Assembly: GCA_027623555.1 (NCBI GenBank)
Contig: JAQBSZ010000005.1
Location: forward strand, 98,250 to 162,249
DNA: 64,000 bases
Direction: 5' to 3'
From: Pseudomonadota bacterium
GTDB taxonomy: Bacteria; Pseudomonadota; Gammaproteobacteria; Pseudomonadales; Pseudohongiellaceae
Part shown: piece by piece, positions 1-10,346 of the stretch
Layout of the letters: each line of letters starts with the position of its first letter
Position numbering within the stretch: position 1 is the stretch's first letter
Translations under genes and position numbers: made by a program
The notes under the pieces: generated by a model
Database searches by the model: none
Told to the model about the DNA's origin: nothing
Seen by the model: the letters and a program-made list of their open reading frames with translations, nothing else

Positions 1-2503
1 CCTCGGCATCTTCTGGTGAGATACCAATATAGGCATCGGTCATGCGCTTTTGAATGGAATGCGACCTGGCGCTTAGCTCGTCACTGCCAAATATCTGGTA
101 AGCCATCGCAACCTGCAGGGCACCCTTCTTGCCTTTTTTAGCAGGCTTGTCGACAGCAAAATAACTGGCGTTGGGATCCGTTCGTTCAATCAACAGACTG
201 CCGGTATGCCCCTGCTTGAGTTCGCCGTTGACTTCGTCCTGGAACTTACTGATGGCCTGGTTGGAATTCCAGCTGGGGGCCCATGCCGCACCGAGAATCG
301 TGGCATCCTTCATCGAAGGAATACCCTCCATGGAAAATGCCAGCACTGACTCATCATCCACGGGCTGTTTTGGTTCGTGGACGTTCAGGTTCGCGATCAT
401 GGCCGTGCGACCGCTATAGCGATGGGATTGACGAGGCACCTTCATACCGGCAACAAACTGCTTAACGTCCGGCAGCAAATCGTCCAGCTTAGCGAAGTCT
501 TTCGCTTCCTCGGCACAGCGATTGACTATTGCCTCAACGTTGCCCTGACGTCGATCGCTGAACCAGCGCCAGGCAGGCATTGCTGAGCTTTGATTACGCT
601 GCACCTGAAAACTTAATTGAGCCCTGCCTTCATAGTTCACATAGGTGGCTTCGTGCTCAGAAAATGCGGTAGTGGGCAGCAGCGTGTGCGCTTTCGCCGT
701 CGTCGCGGTGGGCAGTTGGTCGACAACCAGCAGATGCTCGACGCTTGCCAGCGCATCGGTCACAACCTGGTGCCCAGCGCGGCGGTAGAGATCGTTCTCG
801 AGCACGATCACTTTCTTGACCGCTGCGCTGTGCATCTTCTCCAGCGCGGCACTTAAAAGGTTGTCCTTGTTCGCCAATAATCCGACACCGATCGAATTGA
901 CTTCAGGAACTACCAGACACAAATCAGTAACCTGACCGCTGCTGGCATGCAATGCGCGTGCGATATTAGCCGCGGCCCGAATGAGTGCAACATCTCCAGC
1001 GCAGGTACCGGCAATAATGAGAGGTCGCTGTGCCTTCGCCAGTTGCTCGGCGATGCGACTGACAGCCGCGCTATAGTCACTCGCCAGCGCGACCGGTGCT
1101 GGTGCCTTATCCGACAACTTCGCCGCGATAGCATGGCCGATGTTTGCCAACACCGCTGGCGTGTCAATCAAGGAATCGGAGGCGACATCTTCCAGTCGTG
1201 TGGCGTAGCCGCTGAGCAGCGCCAACGGGCTGCGCTCATGCTGTGCCAATTCACGAACGGCGGCATCCTGCCAGCGTGGGATATTGCAGGAGGCGGCCAG
1301 TTCTTTCGCCTTGTTACGCACCGACTGACGCAGCGCCAGGGCAATGCGCGGTGCCACGTTGGTGAGGTCTTCCCCCAATACAAGAACGGCATCGGCCCGT
1401 TCTATGTCTCGAATGCTCGGACTATGAAAGGCCCGGTCTCGAGCCAGCTCCAGAATCAGCTGTGTTGCGCCGTGTTCCGAGTCAGACATACCGGAATAAA
1501 AATGACTGTCTCCCACCAGGCAACGCAGGGCGAAATTCGATTCATTGCTGGCCCGGGGAGAACCAATTCCAATGACCTCACCGCTGGTAAATTCTTCCAG
1601 CAGCGCTTGCCACTGAGACTCGGCAATCGCCGTGCTGACTCCGTTCACCTGCCGTACGGGTGTGGTGAGTCGCGCATCGCTGTTTACATAATCGAAACCG
1701 AAGCGCCCCCGATCGCAGAGGAAATAGCCGTTCACTTCGCTGTTATAGCGATTCACGATGCGGCGCAACGTGCCATAGCGTTCGCCCGGTGTAGTGTTAC
1801 AGCCCACCGCGCAACCTGTACAGACACTCGGTGCCGACTGCAGATCCCATTTTCGAGCGTAATGCTCACTGAAGGCCTTGTCGGTGAAGACCCCGGTTGG
1901 ACAGACTTCCACCAGATTGCCACTGAATTCACTCTCCAGCACACCCTCTTCATGACGCCCGAAATAGGTATGGTGATGAGAAGCCTGGGCCACTAGGTCG
2001 GTACCGCCAGCATAGTCGTCGTAGTACCGCACACAGCGATAACAGGTAATGCAACGGTTCATCTCGTGATTGATAAATGGGCCCAGGTACTGGTTGCGAT
2101 GGGTGCGTTTCTTCTTGTCGTAGCGTCGGTAGTTATGCCCGGACATCAGTGTCATGTCCTGCAGATGACATTCACCGCCTTCTTCACAGACCGGACAGTC
2201 GTGGGGGTGACTGATCATCAGACTTTCGATCACGCGTTCGCGCATATCCCTGGCTTGCTCGTCTTCGATGGAGATAATGGCGCCGTCGCTGGCCGGAGTC
2301 ATGCAAGCCATCACCAGCAAGCCGTCCTTATCGTCTGCATCCCGGTATTGTTTGACCGCACACTGGCGGCAGGCGCCAACCGAGCCCATGCAAGGATGCC
2401 AGCAAAAATAAGGCAGATCGAGGCCCTGCGACAGGCATTCCTGTAACAGGTTGTTATCGGAATCGACTTCGTACTCGAGCCCATCGACAACAATCTTCGC
2501 CAT
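1..2503 (-). CDS. nuoG: NADH-quinone oxidoreductase subunit G (NuoG), 3' end cut by the window
   Basis: Peripheral-arm iron-sulfur subunit of respiratory complex I; it passes electrons from NADH/FMN (NuoEF) towards NuoB. I translated the minus strand from the ATG at 2501-2503; the frame stays open for 834 codons to the window edge, so the C-terminus is missing. The N-terminus has the 2Fe-2S ferredoxin cysteines (YFCWHPCMG, then ACRQC, then MACMTP), followed by HDCPVCEEGGECH (H-x3-C-x2-C-x5-C cluster) and a 4Fe-4S motif RCITCYRC. A further CTGCAVGC motif near residue 230 matches the extra N7 cluster known from E. coli NuoG. The rest resembles a molybdopterin-oxidoreductase domain that is not expected to bind molybdenum here. 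Last nuo gene visible; it begins 48 bp after the nuoF stop. Confidence 0.96.
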   Translation of the reverse strand, partial: MAKIVVDGLEYEVDSDNNLLQECLSQGLDLPYFCWHPCMGSVGACRQCAVKQYRDADDKDGLLVMACMTPASDGAIISIEDEQARDMRERVIESLMISHPHDCPVCEEGGECHLQDMTLMSGHNYRRYDKKKRTHRNQYLGPFINHEMNRCITCYRCVRYYDDYAGGTDLVAQASHHHTYFGRHEEGVLESEFSGNLVEVCPTGVFTDKAFSEHYARKWDLQSAPSVCTGCAVGCNTTPGERYGTLRRIVNRYNSEVNGYFLCDRGRFGFDYVNSDARLTTPVRQVNGVSTAIAESQWQALLEEFTSGEVIGIGSPRASNESNFALRCLVGDSHFYSGMSDSEHGATQLILELARDRAFHSPSIRDIERADAVLVLGEDLTNVAPRIALALRQSVRNKAKELAASCNIPRWQDAAVRELAQHERSPLALLSGYATRLEDVASDSLIDTPAVLANIGHAIAAKLSDKAPAPVALASDYSAAVSRIAEQLAKAQRPLIIAGTCAGDVALIRAAANIARALHASSGQVTDLCLVVPEVNSIGVGLLANKDNLLSAALEKMHSAAVKKVIVLENDLYRRAGHQVVTDALASVEHLLVVDQLPTATTAKAHTLLPTTAFSEHEATYVNYEGRAQLSFQVQRNQSSAMPAWRWFSDRRQGNVEAIVNRCAEEAKDFAKLDDLLPDVKQFVAGMKVPRQSHRYSGRTAMIANLNVHEPKQPVDDESVLAFSMEGIPSMKDATILGAAWAPSWNSNQAISKFQDEVNGELKQGHTGSLLIERTDPNASYFAVDKPAKKGKKGALQVAMAYQIFGSDELSARSHSIQKRMTDAYIGISPEDAE

Positions 2504-2519
2504 CTATAACCTCTCCAAA

Positions 2520-2543
2520 GGTGCCAGGCACCGGTGCCTGCAC
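2520..2543. repeat. GGTGCC palindromic intergenic repeat, copy 1
   Basis: Between nuoF and nuoG the sequence reads GGTGCC-A-GGCACC followed directly by GGTGCC-TGCAC. Each half is self-complementary, so the transcript can form one or two small GC-rich hairpins. The same unit occurs in full after acnB (28651-28676). The position in the short nuoF–nuoG gap resembles REP-type elements that modulate mRNA stability inside operons, but that role is inference. Confidence 0.6.
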
Positions 2544-2551
2544 TGTTATTT

Positions 2552-3832
2552 TTAGTGCTTATAAGGACAGCACTTCTCATCAATATGACGCTGAAAATCT
2601 TCCGCAAAATACTTCAGCCCGCTGCCGAGCGGTGCGGTTGCACCGGGTGCCAGGGCACAAAATGTGCGACCCGGCCCTAAATAGTCGACATGCTCATGCA
2701 GTATCTGCAAATCTTTCTCGTTGCCGCGACCACTTTCGAATTCGTTGAAAATTTCATCCACCCAGGGCAAGCCATCTCGACAGGGAGTGCAGAAGCCGCA
2801 GGATTCATGGGCGAAAAACTTCATAAGATTGCCAACCATACCCACCGGACAGGTCTTATTGTCCAGAATAATCATGGTGCCAGTCGCCAGGCGACTGCCA
2901 ACGCTGGCGATTTCAGCGTAGTCCAGGTGCAGATCCAGGTGTTCGGGCAGCATGAAGTCAGTAGACCCACCACCGGGCAGGAAGCCCTTTAGCTGCAGAC
3001 CGTCGCGCATGCCACCGGCATAGTCTTCCAGTAATTCCCTGATCGGTGTACCCAGGGGCAGCTCCCAACATCCCGGCGTCTTTACCTTGCCGCTCACCCC
3101 GAACAGTTTGGAACCGTGGTCACTGCCCTTCGTCAGGCCGTGATACCAGTCGACACCATAGGTCAGGATGCCCGGCAGATTACAGATCGTCTCGACGTTG
3201 TTCACGATAGTCGGCTTACCCCACAGACCACTCACCTGCGGAAACGGCGGCTTTGCTCTTGGTGTGGCACGCTTGCCTTCCAGGGCATTCAACAGTGCGG
3301 TTTCCTCACCGCAGATATAGCGACCGGCACTGGTATGCAGGACAATATCCAGATTGAAACCCGTTCCCAGGATGTTCTTGCCCAGGAGTCCCTTGTCGTA
3401 GGCTTCGCCGATTGCCTTCTTCAAGGCGCGTTCGGAAGCTGTGTACTCACCCCTTAAAAAGAGATAGGCCATGCTCGCCTGGATCGCGTAGCTTGCGATA
3501 ATCATGCCTTCGATCAGCAAATGGGGGTCGCCCTCCATTAACAAGCGGTCCTTGAACGTGCCGGGCTCCATCTCATCGGCGTTGACCACCAGGTATTTCT
3601 GGGCCGGGGAATTCTCTCCCTGCGGAACGAAGCTCCACTTCAATCCGGTTGGAAATCCTGCGCCGCCCCGGCCTTTAAGACCAGAATCCCTGACCAGTTG
3701 CAGCACCGCTTCCGGGCTCATACCCCCGGCAATCACCTGCACCGACTGATAGCCATCGGCCGACTCATAGGCGGCAATAGCCAGTGGCCCACGGGTCATA
3801 TCGATGTTCTTAGTTAATGGCTTCGTTACCAC
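2552..3832 (-). CDS. nuoF: NADH-quinone oxidoreductase subunit F (NuoF), NADH- and FMN-binding
   Basis: Catalytic entry subunit of complex I: it oxidises NADH with bound FMN and hands electrons to 4Fe-4S cluster N3. The glycine-rich nucleotide/flavin loop GRGGAGFPTGLKW lies near residues 54-66 and the N3 cysteine motif ESCGFCTPC near residue 345, with the last ligand cysteine further on (FCALAPG). Length 426 aa is normal. The frame starts at a GTG (3830-3832); an ATG 11 codons later (3799) is possible, but the upstream residues match the family's N-terminal extension, so I keep the GTG. It follows nuoE by 18 bp in the same operon. Confidence 0.96.
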   Translation of the reverse strand: MVTKPLTKNIDMTRGPLAIAAYESADGYQSVQVIAGGMSPEAVLQLVRDSGLKGRGGAGFPTGLKWSFVPQGENSPAQKYLVVNADEMEPGTFKDRLLMEGDPHLLIEGMIIASYAIQASMAYLFLRGEYTASERALKKAIGEAYDKGLLGKNILGTGFNLDIVLHTSAGRYICGEETALLNALEGKRATPRAKPPFPQVSGLWGKPTIVNNVETICNLPGILTYGVDWYHGLTKGSDHGSKLFGVSGKVKTPGCWELPLGTPIRELLEDYAGGMRDGLQLKGFLPGGGSTDFMLPEHLDLHLDYAEIASVGSRLATGTMIILDNKTCPVGMVGNLMKFFAHESCGFCTPCRDGLPWVDEIFNEFESGRGNEKDLQILHEHVDYLGPGRTFCALAPGATAPLGSGLKYFAEDFQRHIDEKCCPYKH

Positions 3833-3850
3833 GTCGCTTCCGCTGGTTTC

Positions 3851-4384
3851 CTAGTTGCTCTGATAGTCCAGGACAATCTTGTCGATAATTTCTGGCGTGA
3901 GGTTGCGATGCAGATCCTCACCCACCATCATTACCGGAGCCCGATCACAGTCTCCCAGGCAGGGCACTGGTATCAGCGTAAAATCACCGCTGACGCTGGT
4001 TTCGCCGAAATCAATTCCGAGCTTGTCCTTGATGTGATCCTTGATGCCTTCGCAGCCCATGATCCAGCAACTCACACTGTTGCAGAACAAGATCACGTTC
4101 TTGCCAACCGGATGCCGGTAAACCAGGTTAAAAAATGTCGCCACACTCTCAAGATCGGCGGCGGGAATATCCAGGTACCTGGCGATCCCCAACAGACTCT
4201 CATCGGACACCCAGCCCTGATGCTTCTGCACAATCTTGAGCGCCTCCAATCCCACGGCCTGCTTGTCGGGATACAGGGTCATCTCATGTTCGATCTCTTT
4301 AATTTCTTCCGCAGTCAGCTTGCGCGCACGAGTTGTCGTGCTGGCAATGACATCGCTGTGCTTGACTGTGTTAGCGCTGCTCAT
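3851..4384 (-). CDS. nuoE: NADH-quinone oxidoreductase subunit E (NuoE), 2Fe-2S
   Basis: Complex I peripheral subunit that carries the off-path 2Fe-2S cluster N1a and pairs with NuoF. The cluster ligands are visible as CNSVSC, then CLGDC about 40 residues later, in a thioredoxin-like fold (177 aa). The N-terminus has the family's helical region ([15 protein letters not shown]). The start ATG overlaps the nuoCD stop by 4 bp (ATGA), so translation is probably coupled. Confidence 0.96.
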   Translation of the reverse strand: MSSANTVKHSDVIASTTTRARKLTAEEIKEIEHEMTLYPDKQAVGLEALKIVQKHQGWVSDESLLGIARYLDIPAADLESVATFFNLVYRHPVGKNVILFCNSVSCWIMGCEGIKDHIKDKLGIDFGETSVSGDFTLIPVPCLGDCDRAPVMMVGEDLHRNLTPEIIDKIVLDYQSN

Positions 4385-6159
4385 CTGTCCACGTCCGCCA
4401 TAACAAAATCGATACTTGCGATGATGGCAACCAGGTCGGCAACCATGAAGCCGTTGCTGATTGCTGGAATCATCTGCAGGTGCGCGAAGGAAGGGGTGCG
4501 TATCCGGGTGCGATAGGAGTTCGTGCTGCCATCGCTCACCAGGTAATAACTGTTAATACCCTTGGTTGCCTCGATGGCAACGGTAGCCTCACTCGGTGGT
4601 ATAACCGGCCCCCAGCTCACACTGAGAAAATGGTTAATCAGGGTTTCTATATCTTGCAGCGTCTTTTCCCTGCGCGGCGGAGTCGTCAGCGGATGATCGG
4701 ACTTGTAATGACCACCCGGCATATTGTCCATGCATTGCTTGATGATACGCAGACTCTGCCGCATCTCTTCCACACGAATGGCACAGCGGTCATAGCAATC
4801 ACCATTGACGGCAATGGGGACATCAAAATCAAAGTTCTCGTAACCGCTGTAGGGGCGCTGCTTGCGGAAATCCCATTCCAGTCCGGTGGCCCTGAGACCG
4901 GCGCCGGTGACGCCCCAGTCGAAGGCCTGCTCGGTGTTGTAGACACCGATACCCTGGGTGCGACGCTTCAGGATGCCGTTGTTAAGCACCATGCCATCGT
5001 AATCATCAAGACGCTCCGGCATGAAATCCAGCAGTTCCTTGATGCGGGTCTCCCATCCATTGGGCAGATCTTGAGCCACACCACCGATGCGAAACCATCC
5101 CGGATGCATGCGCGCACCACAGATTGACTCGATGATGTTGAAGATTCGTTCCCGCTCGACAAACATATAGAAGATGGGTGATAACTGACCAACGTCCTGG
5201 GCGAACGTGCCGTAAAACAGCAAATGGCTACAGAGGCGGAACATCTCCGCCAGCATTACCCTGATTGTCTGCGCCCGCGGCGGCACGATGATACCGGCCA
5301 TCTGCTCCACAGCCATCACATACGGCAGGTTGTTCATTACCCCGCCGAGGTAATCGATGCGATCTGTATAGGGGATGAACGTGTGCCAGGACTGCCGTTC
5401 GCCCATCTTTTCGGCGCCGCGATGGTGGTAACCGATATCCGGTACCGAATCCACCACGATTTCCCCATCGAGTTGCAGTGCAATACGAAAAGCCCCGTGC
5501 ACGCTCGGATGATTCGGACCGAGATTGAGAAACATGAACTCCGAGGTGTCGGATTTGCGCTGCATGCCCCAGTCTTCAGGCTTGAACAACAGCGCTTCCT
5601 GCTCGATCGCTGTCTGCTCATCATCCAGTGAGAAGGGTTCCATCTCCGTAGCCCGGGCCGGGTGTTCCTTTCTCAAGGCGTGCCCTTTCCAGGTCGGCGG
5701 CAGCACTATGCGGGTCAGGTTGGGATGACCCTCAAACTTGATCCCGAACATGTCCCAGGTCTCGCGCTCGTACCAATTGGCGCTGGACCACAACTCGATC
5801 ACGCTGGGCAGACTGAGATCGGCGTCCTGCAGAGGCACCTTGATGCGGAAATCACAATTTCCAGAGAAAGACATCAGGTGATAGACCACGGTAAATTCGC
5901 TGGCGGGCTGCCCTTGCCGGTGGGTTCGAAGACGCTCATCGATAGCCGTAACGTCGAATAACATCTCGAATCTTGGGCTGGAGTCGTCCTTGAGGGTGCG
6001 CAGAAGATCTTTCAGATGCACCCGATCGACCCAGAGCGTGGGAATACCATCGCAAGTCTGTTGCTCGGCAAGCAGGCGGTCACCAAGATCCTGGCGCAAC
6101 CTGGCCAGCAACTGGGGATTCTGAATGGCTACCGGGGCAGCTTGTTGGGCGACTTGCAT
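4381..6159 (-). CDS. nuoC: NADH-quinone oxidoreductase subunit C/D fusion (NuoCD)
   Basis: Fused NuoC and NuoD, 592 aa, as in E. coli and Pseudomonas. Residues about 30-190 are the 30-kDa NuoC domain ([18 protein letters not shown] signature, ends in ALRKEHPAR). Residues about 210-592 are the 49-kDa NuoD domain that forms part of the quinone pocket ([11 protein letters not shown], then [10 protein letters not shown], ending in VMADVDR). The fusion is diagnostic for a subset of gammaproteobacteria and other lineages. The start ATG is at 6157-6159; the 3' end overlaps nuoE by 4 bp. Confidence 0.97.
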   Translation of the reverse strand: MQVAQQAAPVAIQNPQLLARLRQDLGDRLLAEQQTCDGIPTLWVDRVHLKDLLRTLKDDSSPRFEMLFDVTAIDERLRTHRQGQPASEFTVVYHLMSFSGNCDFRIKVPLQDADLSLPSVIELWSSANWYERETWDMFGIKFEGHPNLTRIVLPPTWKGHALRKEHPARATEMEPFSLDDEQTAIEQEALLFKPEDWGMQRKSDTSEFMFLNLGPNHPSVHGAFRIALQLDGEIVVDSVPDIGYHHRGAEKMGERQSWHTFIPYTDRIDYLGGVMNNLPYVMAVEQMAGIIVPPRAQTIRVMLAEMFRLCSHLLFYGTFAQDVGQLSPIFYMFVERERIFNIIESICGARMHPGWFRIGGVAQDLPNGWETRIKELLDFMPERLDDYDGMVLNNGILKRRTQGIGVYNTEQAFDWGVTGAGLRATGLEWDFRKQRPYSGYENFDFDVPIAVNGDCYDRCAIRVEEMRQSLRIIKQCMDNMPGGHYKSDHPLTTPPRREKTLQDIETLINHFLSVSWGPVIPPSEATVAIEATKGINSYYLVSDGSTNSYRTRIRTPSFAHLQMIPAISNGFMVADLVAIIASIDFVMADVDR

Positions 6160-6212
6160 GTTATGTTAATACTTCGTTAAATGTCTGTATCTATTTGTTT
6201 TTTATAGGTAAT

Positions 6213-6854
6213 TTAAACATCGTCAGGAGAACGCAGTTCGGTGGCTGCGATGCGATCAGCGTGCCGCACCACTCTCTGCACTGGCGTGGGTTCCTGCTGA
6301 ATGATGCCCTGATCATTGATCACCCAGCTGAGCGGGCGACGCTCCCGGGCAATTTCTTCCTGCAGCAGGATCAAGCCCTGCAGAAGTGCCTCCGGCCGCG
6401 GCGGACAGCCCGAGACATAGACATCCACGGGAAGAAACTTGTCGACGCCCTGTACGACGGAATAAATGTCATACATGCCGCCGGAATTGGCACAGGAACC
6501 CATGGAAATCACCCATTTCGGTTCCAGCAATTGATCGTAGAGCAGCCGTACTACCGGTGCCATCTTGCGAAACACGGTGCCGGCGATAACGATCATGTCT
6601 GCCTGGCGGGGTGTGCCGCGAATCACCTCGGCGCCGAATCGCGCCAGGTCGTGGCGGGCAGTAAAGGCGGTAGCCATCTCAACGTAACAGCAGGAGAGCC
6701 CGAAGTTAAAAGGCCAGATGGAGTTCTTGCGTCCCCAGGCCACCATATCCTCGAGTTTTGCCATGACTACATTGCGACGAATGAACTCATCGAACGCACT
6801 GCCTCCGGGTTGGGGAGATGATGCCTCATCGGCCGCCTGCAATTCCCAGCTCAT
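6213..6854 (-). CDS. nuoB: NADH-quinone oxidoreductase subunit B (NuoB), cluster N2
   Basis: Subunit that holds the terminal 4Fe-4S cluster N2, which reduces quinone. The tandem-cysteine motif LSCCYVEMA is near residue 60, with further ligands in MGSCANSGG and [10 protein letters not shown]. The frame is open upstream to 6956, but I choose the ATG at 6852-6854: it overlaps the nuoA stop as ATGA and gives the usual family N-terminus (213 aa). Confidence 0.96.
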   Translation of the reverse strand: MSWELQAADEASSPQPGGSAFDEFIRRNVVMAKLEDMVAWGRKNSIWPFNFGLSCCYVEMATAFTARHDLARFGAEVIRGTPRQADMIVIAGTVFRKMAPVVRLLYDQLLEPKWVISMGSCANSGGMYDIYSVVQGVDKFLPVDVYVSGCPPRPEALLQGLILLQEEIARERRPLSWVINDQGIIQQEPTPVQRVVRHADRIAATELRSPDDV

Positions 6855-7300
6855 AGCTTGAATTCCTTTCTGTTGGTGACCCCACCCGGGCCCACCAGGG
6901 ATTTCAACTGGCGCTTCTGGATTGCGGTGCGCCAGTCCAGTGCCCCTATTCGCCACAGATAAAACAGTGCCGCGACGAGTATCAGGATAAATACCGTAAT
7001 CTCGATAAAACCAGGCCAGCCAGCTTCTTTGACGGCCACCGCCCAGGCGAACAGAAATACCACCTCCAGATCGAAGATGATAAAGAGTATGGCGGTGAGG
7101 TAGAAATGCACGGAAATGCGAAAGTGCGCACTCCCGACCGATACGATGCCCGATTCGAACGGCGTGTTCTTGTACTTGCTATTGACTCGTTGGCCGAGGA
7201 AGAAACTCAGGCCCATCATGATGGCTACGACTGCCAGTACTAACGCGACATAGAACAGAAAGGGCCTCAGCCCATCTATAAACGCGTTTGAAATCTCCAA
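6851..7300 (-). CDS. nuoA: NADH-quinone oxidoreductase subunit A (NuoA)
   Basis: Small membrane subunit of complex I, first gene of the operon. Three hydrophobic helices are visible (about residues 13-35, 65-88, 98-118), with the conserved [10 protein letters not shown] loop and [12 protein letters not shown]. The only fitting start is a TTG (7298-7300), preceded by GGGAG six bases upstream, so initiation seems to use a rare start codon. The 3' end overlaps nuoB by 4 bp. Confidence 0.94.
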   Translation of the reverse strand: MEISNAFIDGLRPFLFYVALVLAVVAIMMGLSFFLGQRVNSKYKNTPFESGIVSVGSAHFRISVHFYLTAILFIIFDLEVVFLFAWAVAVKEAGWPGFIEITVFILILVAALFYLWRIGALDWRTAIQKRQLKSLVGPGGVTNRKEFKL

Positions 7301-7829
7301 GTTTTACTCCCTGTGCTCTGAATTGCTATTTAATCAGAAGTTTACGACCCAAAGGAAAAAATCTGGAGTGCGTTCGGGCAAGTCGAGAGTGCTGGCTGTG
7401 AATCGCGTGAAGGGTCTGGTCCCGAGCCTGGTCACAAGCTGACCAGGGCAGATGGCATGAGTCGCCAGGGACTGTGTGTCACTACCCATTAAATTCGTCC
7501 ACGCGTTGCTGAGGATCTGATCTTACCATTACTGCGCAGCTGTGAGATTGGCAACACTGTGCAGCACGTCAATCAGGTAAAAAAGCAGTTCTCGCTCGTT
7601 TGTCCAGCTGTTTGTCTTGCGCTTTGACTCGGATCTTCAGTATGTGCTCTGGCGGCGCATTTTACAGTCCAGGCCAGCCATTTTTGGCGGTTGGAAATTT
7701 ACACGCATAGGCAGGCGATAGCAAGTATTTTGTCCCCTGTAGAGCCCTGACATGACGCCGCTTTGAGCTATCTCAAGGCGGTGGTCCTGCTGCTTGCCCA
7801 GCACCCGACTCCTGGCATGATTGCTGTCC
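7301..7829. other. 529-bp intergenic region upstream of the nuo operon
   Basis: This gap must hold the nuo promoter (minus strand) and the 3' end of the sthA transcript. I find no tRNA or convincing open frame. On the minus strand a TTGACG at about 7567-7572 is a possible -35 element, but no good -10 lies at the right distance, so I do not call a promoter. Confidence 0.5.
7758..7781. other. stable 10-bp hairpin downstream of sthA
   Basis: CCGCTTTGAG and CTCAAGGCGG pair across a CTAT loop with one G·T wobble. It lies about 50 bp past the sthA stop. No U-run follows on either strand, so it is not a standard intrinsic terminator; it could stabilise the sthA mRNA 3' end. Confidence 0.4.
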
Positions 7830-9227
7830 TCAAAATACCCTGTTCAATCCATCGAGTGCCGCGGTTCGGTAGGCCTCCGCCATGGTGGGGTAGTTAAACG
7901 TTGTAGTCAGAAAATACTTCATCGTGTTAGCGCTACCGGGCTGGCGCATGATGGCCTGCCCAATGTGCACGATCTCCGAAGCCTGATCACCGAAACAGTG
8001 AATGCCCAGTATCTCCAGCGTCTCAAAATGGAAAATCAATTTGAGCATACCCACCTGTTCTCCAGTAATCTGCGCGCGGGCGGTATTTTTGAAGAAGGCC
8101 TTGCCAACTTCATAGGGTATCCTGGCCTCGGTCAGTTCCGCCTCGGTGCGTCCCAGCGTGCTTATCTCCGGGATTGTATAGATACCGGTAGCCACCACCT
8201 CTACCGGATAACACTCCTGCGGTGCCACGATCGCATTACTCGCCGCCCTGCCCTGGTCATAAGCCGCTCCAGCCAGTGCAGGCCAACCGATCACGTCACC
8301 TGCGGCGTAGATGTTCTTTACCAGGGTCTGGTACTGTTTGTTGACACGAATCTGTCCGCGCGTGTCAGTGGAAATTCCCAGGCTCTTCAGTCCCAGGTCT
8401 GCCGTATTGCCAGTTCTGCCATTGGCCCACAGCAGAATGTCACTCTTGATCTTCTTGCCCGACTGCAAGTAGGTCACGACATAGTTGTCGTGATATTCAA
8501 TGCGGCTGTATTCCTCATTGTGACGAGACCTGACTCCCACGTTACGCAGGTGATAACTCAAGGCGTCGCTGATCTCATTGTCCAGGAATGTCAGCAGGCT
8601 GGCGGCCGGATTGATCAATTCAACCTTCGATCCCAGACCGCCAAAGATAGAGGCATACTCACAGCCTATTACGCCAGCACCGATTACCGTGACTTTTCTC
8701 GGTGAATGATCAAGATCCAGAATCGTGTCGCTGTCGAACACCAGGGGATGGGAAAAATCGACCTTCGGTGGGTGATAGGGGCTGGAACCAGTGGCAATAA
8801 TGAAATAATCAGCAGACAGTTTCTTGCGCTTGCCGATGAGTTTTATCGTGTGTTTATCGAGAAAGCTGGCCCTGCCCTTGATCACAGGTATACGGTTGCG
8901 CTCATAGAAATCGGTGCGCATGCGCACCTGTTCATAAACTACCCGATCCGCGTGATGTAGAATCTGCTGGAAACTCAGTTTCCGGGCATCACCAAAATCA
9001 CGAAACATCGGGTTGCTGTTGAATGCCATGATTTGCTTTACAGAGTGCCGCAGCGCCTTTGACGGGATTGTGCCTAAATGGGTGCAACTGCCTCCTACCT
9101 GTTCCAGGTCGCAGATGACTGCAACTTCTCGTCCCTTCTTCTTCGCATTCATTGCAGCCGCCTCACCGGCCGGCCCGCTGCCTAAAACCAGAATATCGAA
9201 GTGATCCTTCTGTAGTTTCCTTGCCAT
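7830..9227 (-). CDS. sthA: Soluble (Si-specific) pyridine nucleotide transhydrogenase SthA
   Basis: Cytoplasmic FAD enzyme that moves hydride between NADPH and NAD+, balancing redox pools. The N-terminal FAD motif GSGPAGEAA is followed by [16 protein letters not shown] near residue 45: the Thr where dithiol reductases have the second redox cysteine is the SthA hallmark. A second dinucleotide motif ([17 protein letters not shown]) is near residue 182, and the C-terminal dimerisation domain is complete (465 aa). It follows apbE by 18 bp and is probably cotranscribed with it. Confidence 0.94.
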   Translation of the reverse strand: MARKLQKDHFDILVLGSGPAGEAAAMNAKKKGREVAVICDLEQVGGSCTHLGTIPSKALRHSVKQIMAFNSNPMFRDFGDARKLSFQQILHHADRVVYEQVRMRTDFYERNRIPVIKGRASFLDKHTIKLIGKRKKLSADYFIIATGSSPYHPPKVDFSHPLVFDSDTILDLDHSPRKVTVIGAGVIGCEYASIFGGLGSKVELINPAASLLTFLDNEISDALSYHLRNVGVRSRHNEEYSRIEYHDNYVVTYLQSGKKIKSDILLWANGRTGNTADLGLKSLGISTDTRGQIRVNKQYQTLVKNIYAAGDVIGWPALAGAAYDQGRAASNAIVAPQECYPVEVVATGIYTIPEISTLGRTEAELTEARIPYEVGKAFFKNTARAQITGEQVGMLKLIFHFETLEILGIHCFGDQASEIVHIGQAIMRQPGSANTMKYFLTTTFNYPTMAEAYRTAALDGLNRVF

Positions 9228-9245
9228 GGCTTGCTTTTCTGCTTC

Positions 9246-10298
9246 CTACTGGTTGCCGAGGTAGTTCTCAAATTGGGCACTGATGCTATCGGCAAGTTCT
9301 GAAGAGCTGGCTCTATAAATGAAGTAAGCCGCCTGTGATTCTCGCTCGGCAAGTTCACTGGCCGCTTCCAGCCCCATAATCATAAAGGCTGTAGCCAGGG
9401 CGTCGGCTCGGGCCGCCGACTCATCGATCACATAGGCCGCCGCCAGGTTATGGGTTACCGGCCTGCCGGTGCGGGGGTCGATCTCATGGGAATAACGCAC
9501 CCCATCCTGTTCGAAATAATTGCGATAGTCTCCAGAACCAGCCACGGCAATATTTTCTCCGCGACTGTAGATGATCTCGTAGACCTGGGGAGCAGCATCC
9601 AGCGGTGCTTCAATGGCAGGCACCCAACTCTCGCTGCCAGGCTTCACGCCCTTCATCTTCAGCTCGCCACCAATTTCCAGGAAATAGCTATCCACTCCTA
9701 TCGAGTCGAGATATTCACCGACACGATCGACGGCGTAACCCTTGGCGATTGCACTGAGATCGATGTAGATATCCGCGGCCTTTACAACCTGTGAGCTCAC
9801 CGCATCGATGCGCAGATTACGAAATCCAACCCGTGTCAGCGCTTCTTCAATCTGGGCATCGCTGGGTAATTCTTCATCCACGCCACGCATGGATGGACCG
9901 AACCCCCACAGATTGACCAGCGGCCCCACAGTGACGTCGAAAGCCCCGCCAGATAAGACAGAGACGTCCTGTGCCATTAGCAACACATCCATCATTGCGG
10001 CTGAAGTAATGAAGGGAACGTTTATTGAGTGACGATTGAGTCGGGATAGTTCTGAGTCGTAGCTATAAGTGGAAAATACGCCGCTATCGAGTTCTGCCAG
10101 CAGTTCGTTAACAGCTTCGCTAATCTGTTCCCGGGTAATATTTTCTGGCAGGTCTACCAGTTGAAACTGATAGCCGGTGCCCATGGTAAATCCAGATAAC
10201 TGTTGTATCTCTCCATCATCGGAAGCAAGGAAAAGAAATCCAATCAGAATAAACAGGAACGCTATTGAGAAGGCATGTCGACGCAGAATCTCATTCAT
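9246..10298 (-). CDS. apbE: FAD:protein FMN transferase (ApbE family)
   Basis: ApbE enzymes attach FMN from FAD to threonines of Nqr and Rnf subunits on the periplasmic side. Visible are the membrane anchor (residues 10-27), FTMGT near residue 38, DLSAIAKGYAVD, GSGDYRNYF and HEIDPRTGRPV; 350 aa is normal. Most relatives are lipoproteins; here no cysteine follows the anchor, so it looks like an uncleaved signal anchor. In Pseudomonas apbE sits behind nqrF; here no nqr gene lies between it and gap, so the target flavoprotein (perhaps Rnf) must be encoded elsewhere. Confidence 0.9.
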   Translation of the reverse strand: MNEILRRHAFSIAFLFILIGFLFLASDDGEIQQLSGFTMGTGYQFQLVDLPENITREQISEAVNELLAELDSGVFSTYSYDSELSRLNRHSINVPFITSAAMMDVLLMAQDVSVLSGGAFDVTVGPLVNLWGFGPSMRGVDEELPSDAQIEEALTRVGFRNLRIDAVSSQVVKAADIYIDLSAIAKGYAVDRVGEYLDSIGVDSYFLEIGGELKMKGVKPGSESWVPAIEAPLDAAPQVYEIIYSRGENIAVAGSGDYRNYFEQDGVRYSHEIDPRTGRPVTHNLAAAYVIDESAARADALATAFMIMGLEAASELAERESQAAYFIYRASSSELADSISAQFENYLGNQ

Positions 10299-10346
10299 GA
10301 ATCAGCATGCCTCTTCTTTTTATGAAAGCTCCATGCTGGATCAGAG

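Noticed and set aside
947..1996. 349-codon open frame on the plus strand
   Set aside because: It is antisense to nuoG, whose iron-sulfur motifs run through the same interval; the plus-strand protein has no recognisable domain.
7567..7600. TTGACG-based promoter for nuoA
   Set aside because: No acceptable -10 element at 16-18 bp spacing on the minus strand.
7821..8705. 294-codon open frame on the plus strand
   Set aside because: Shadow of sthA on the opposite strand, with no domain signal.
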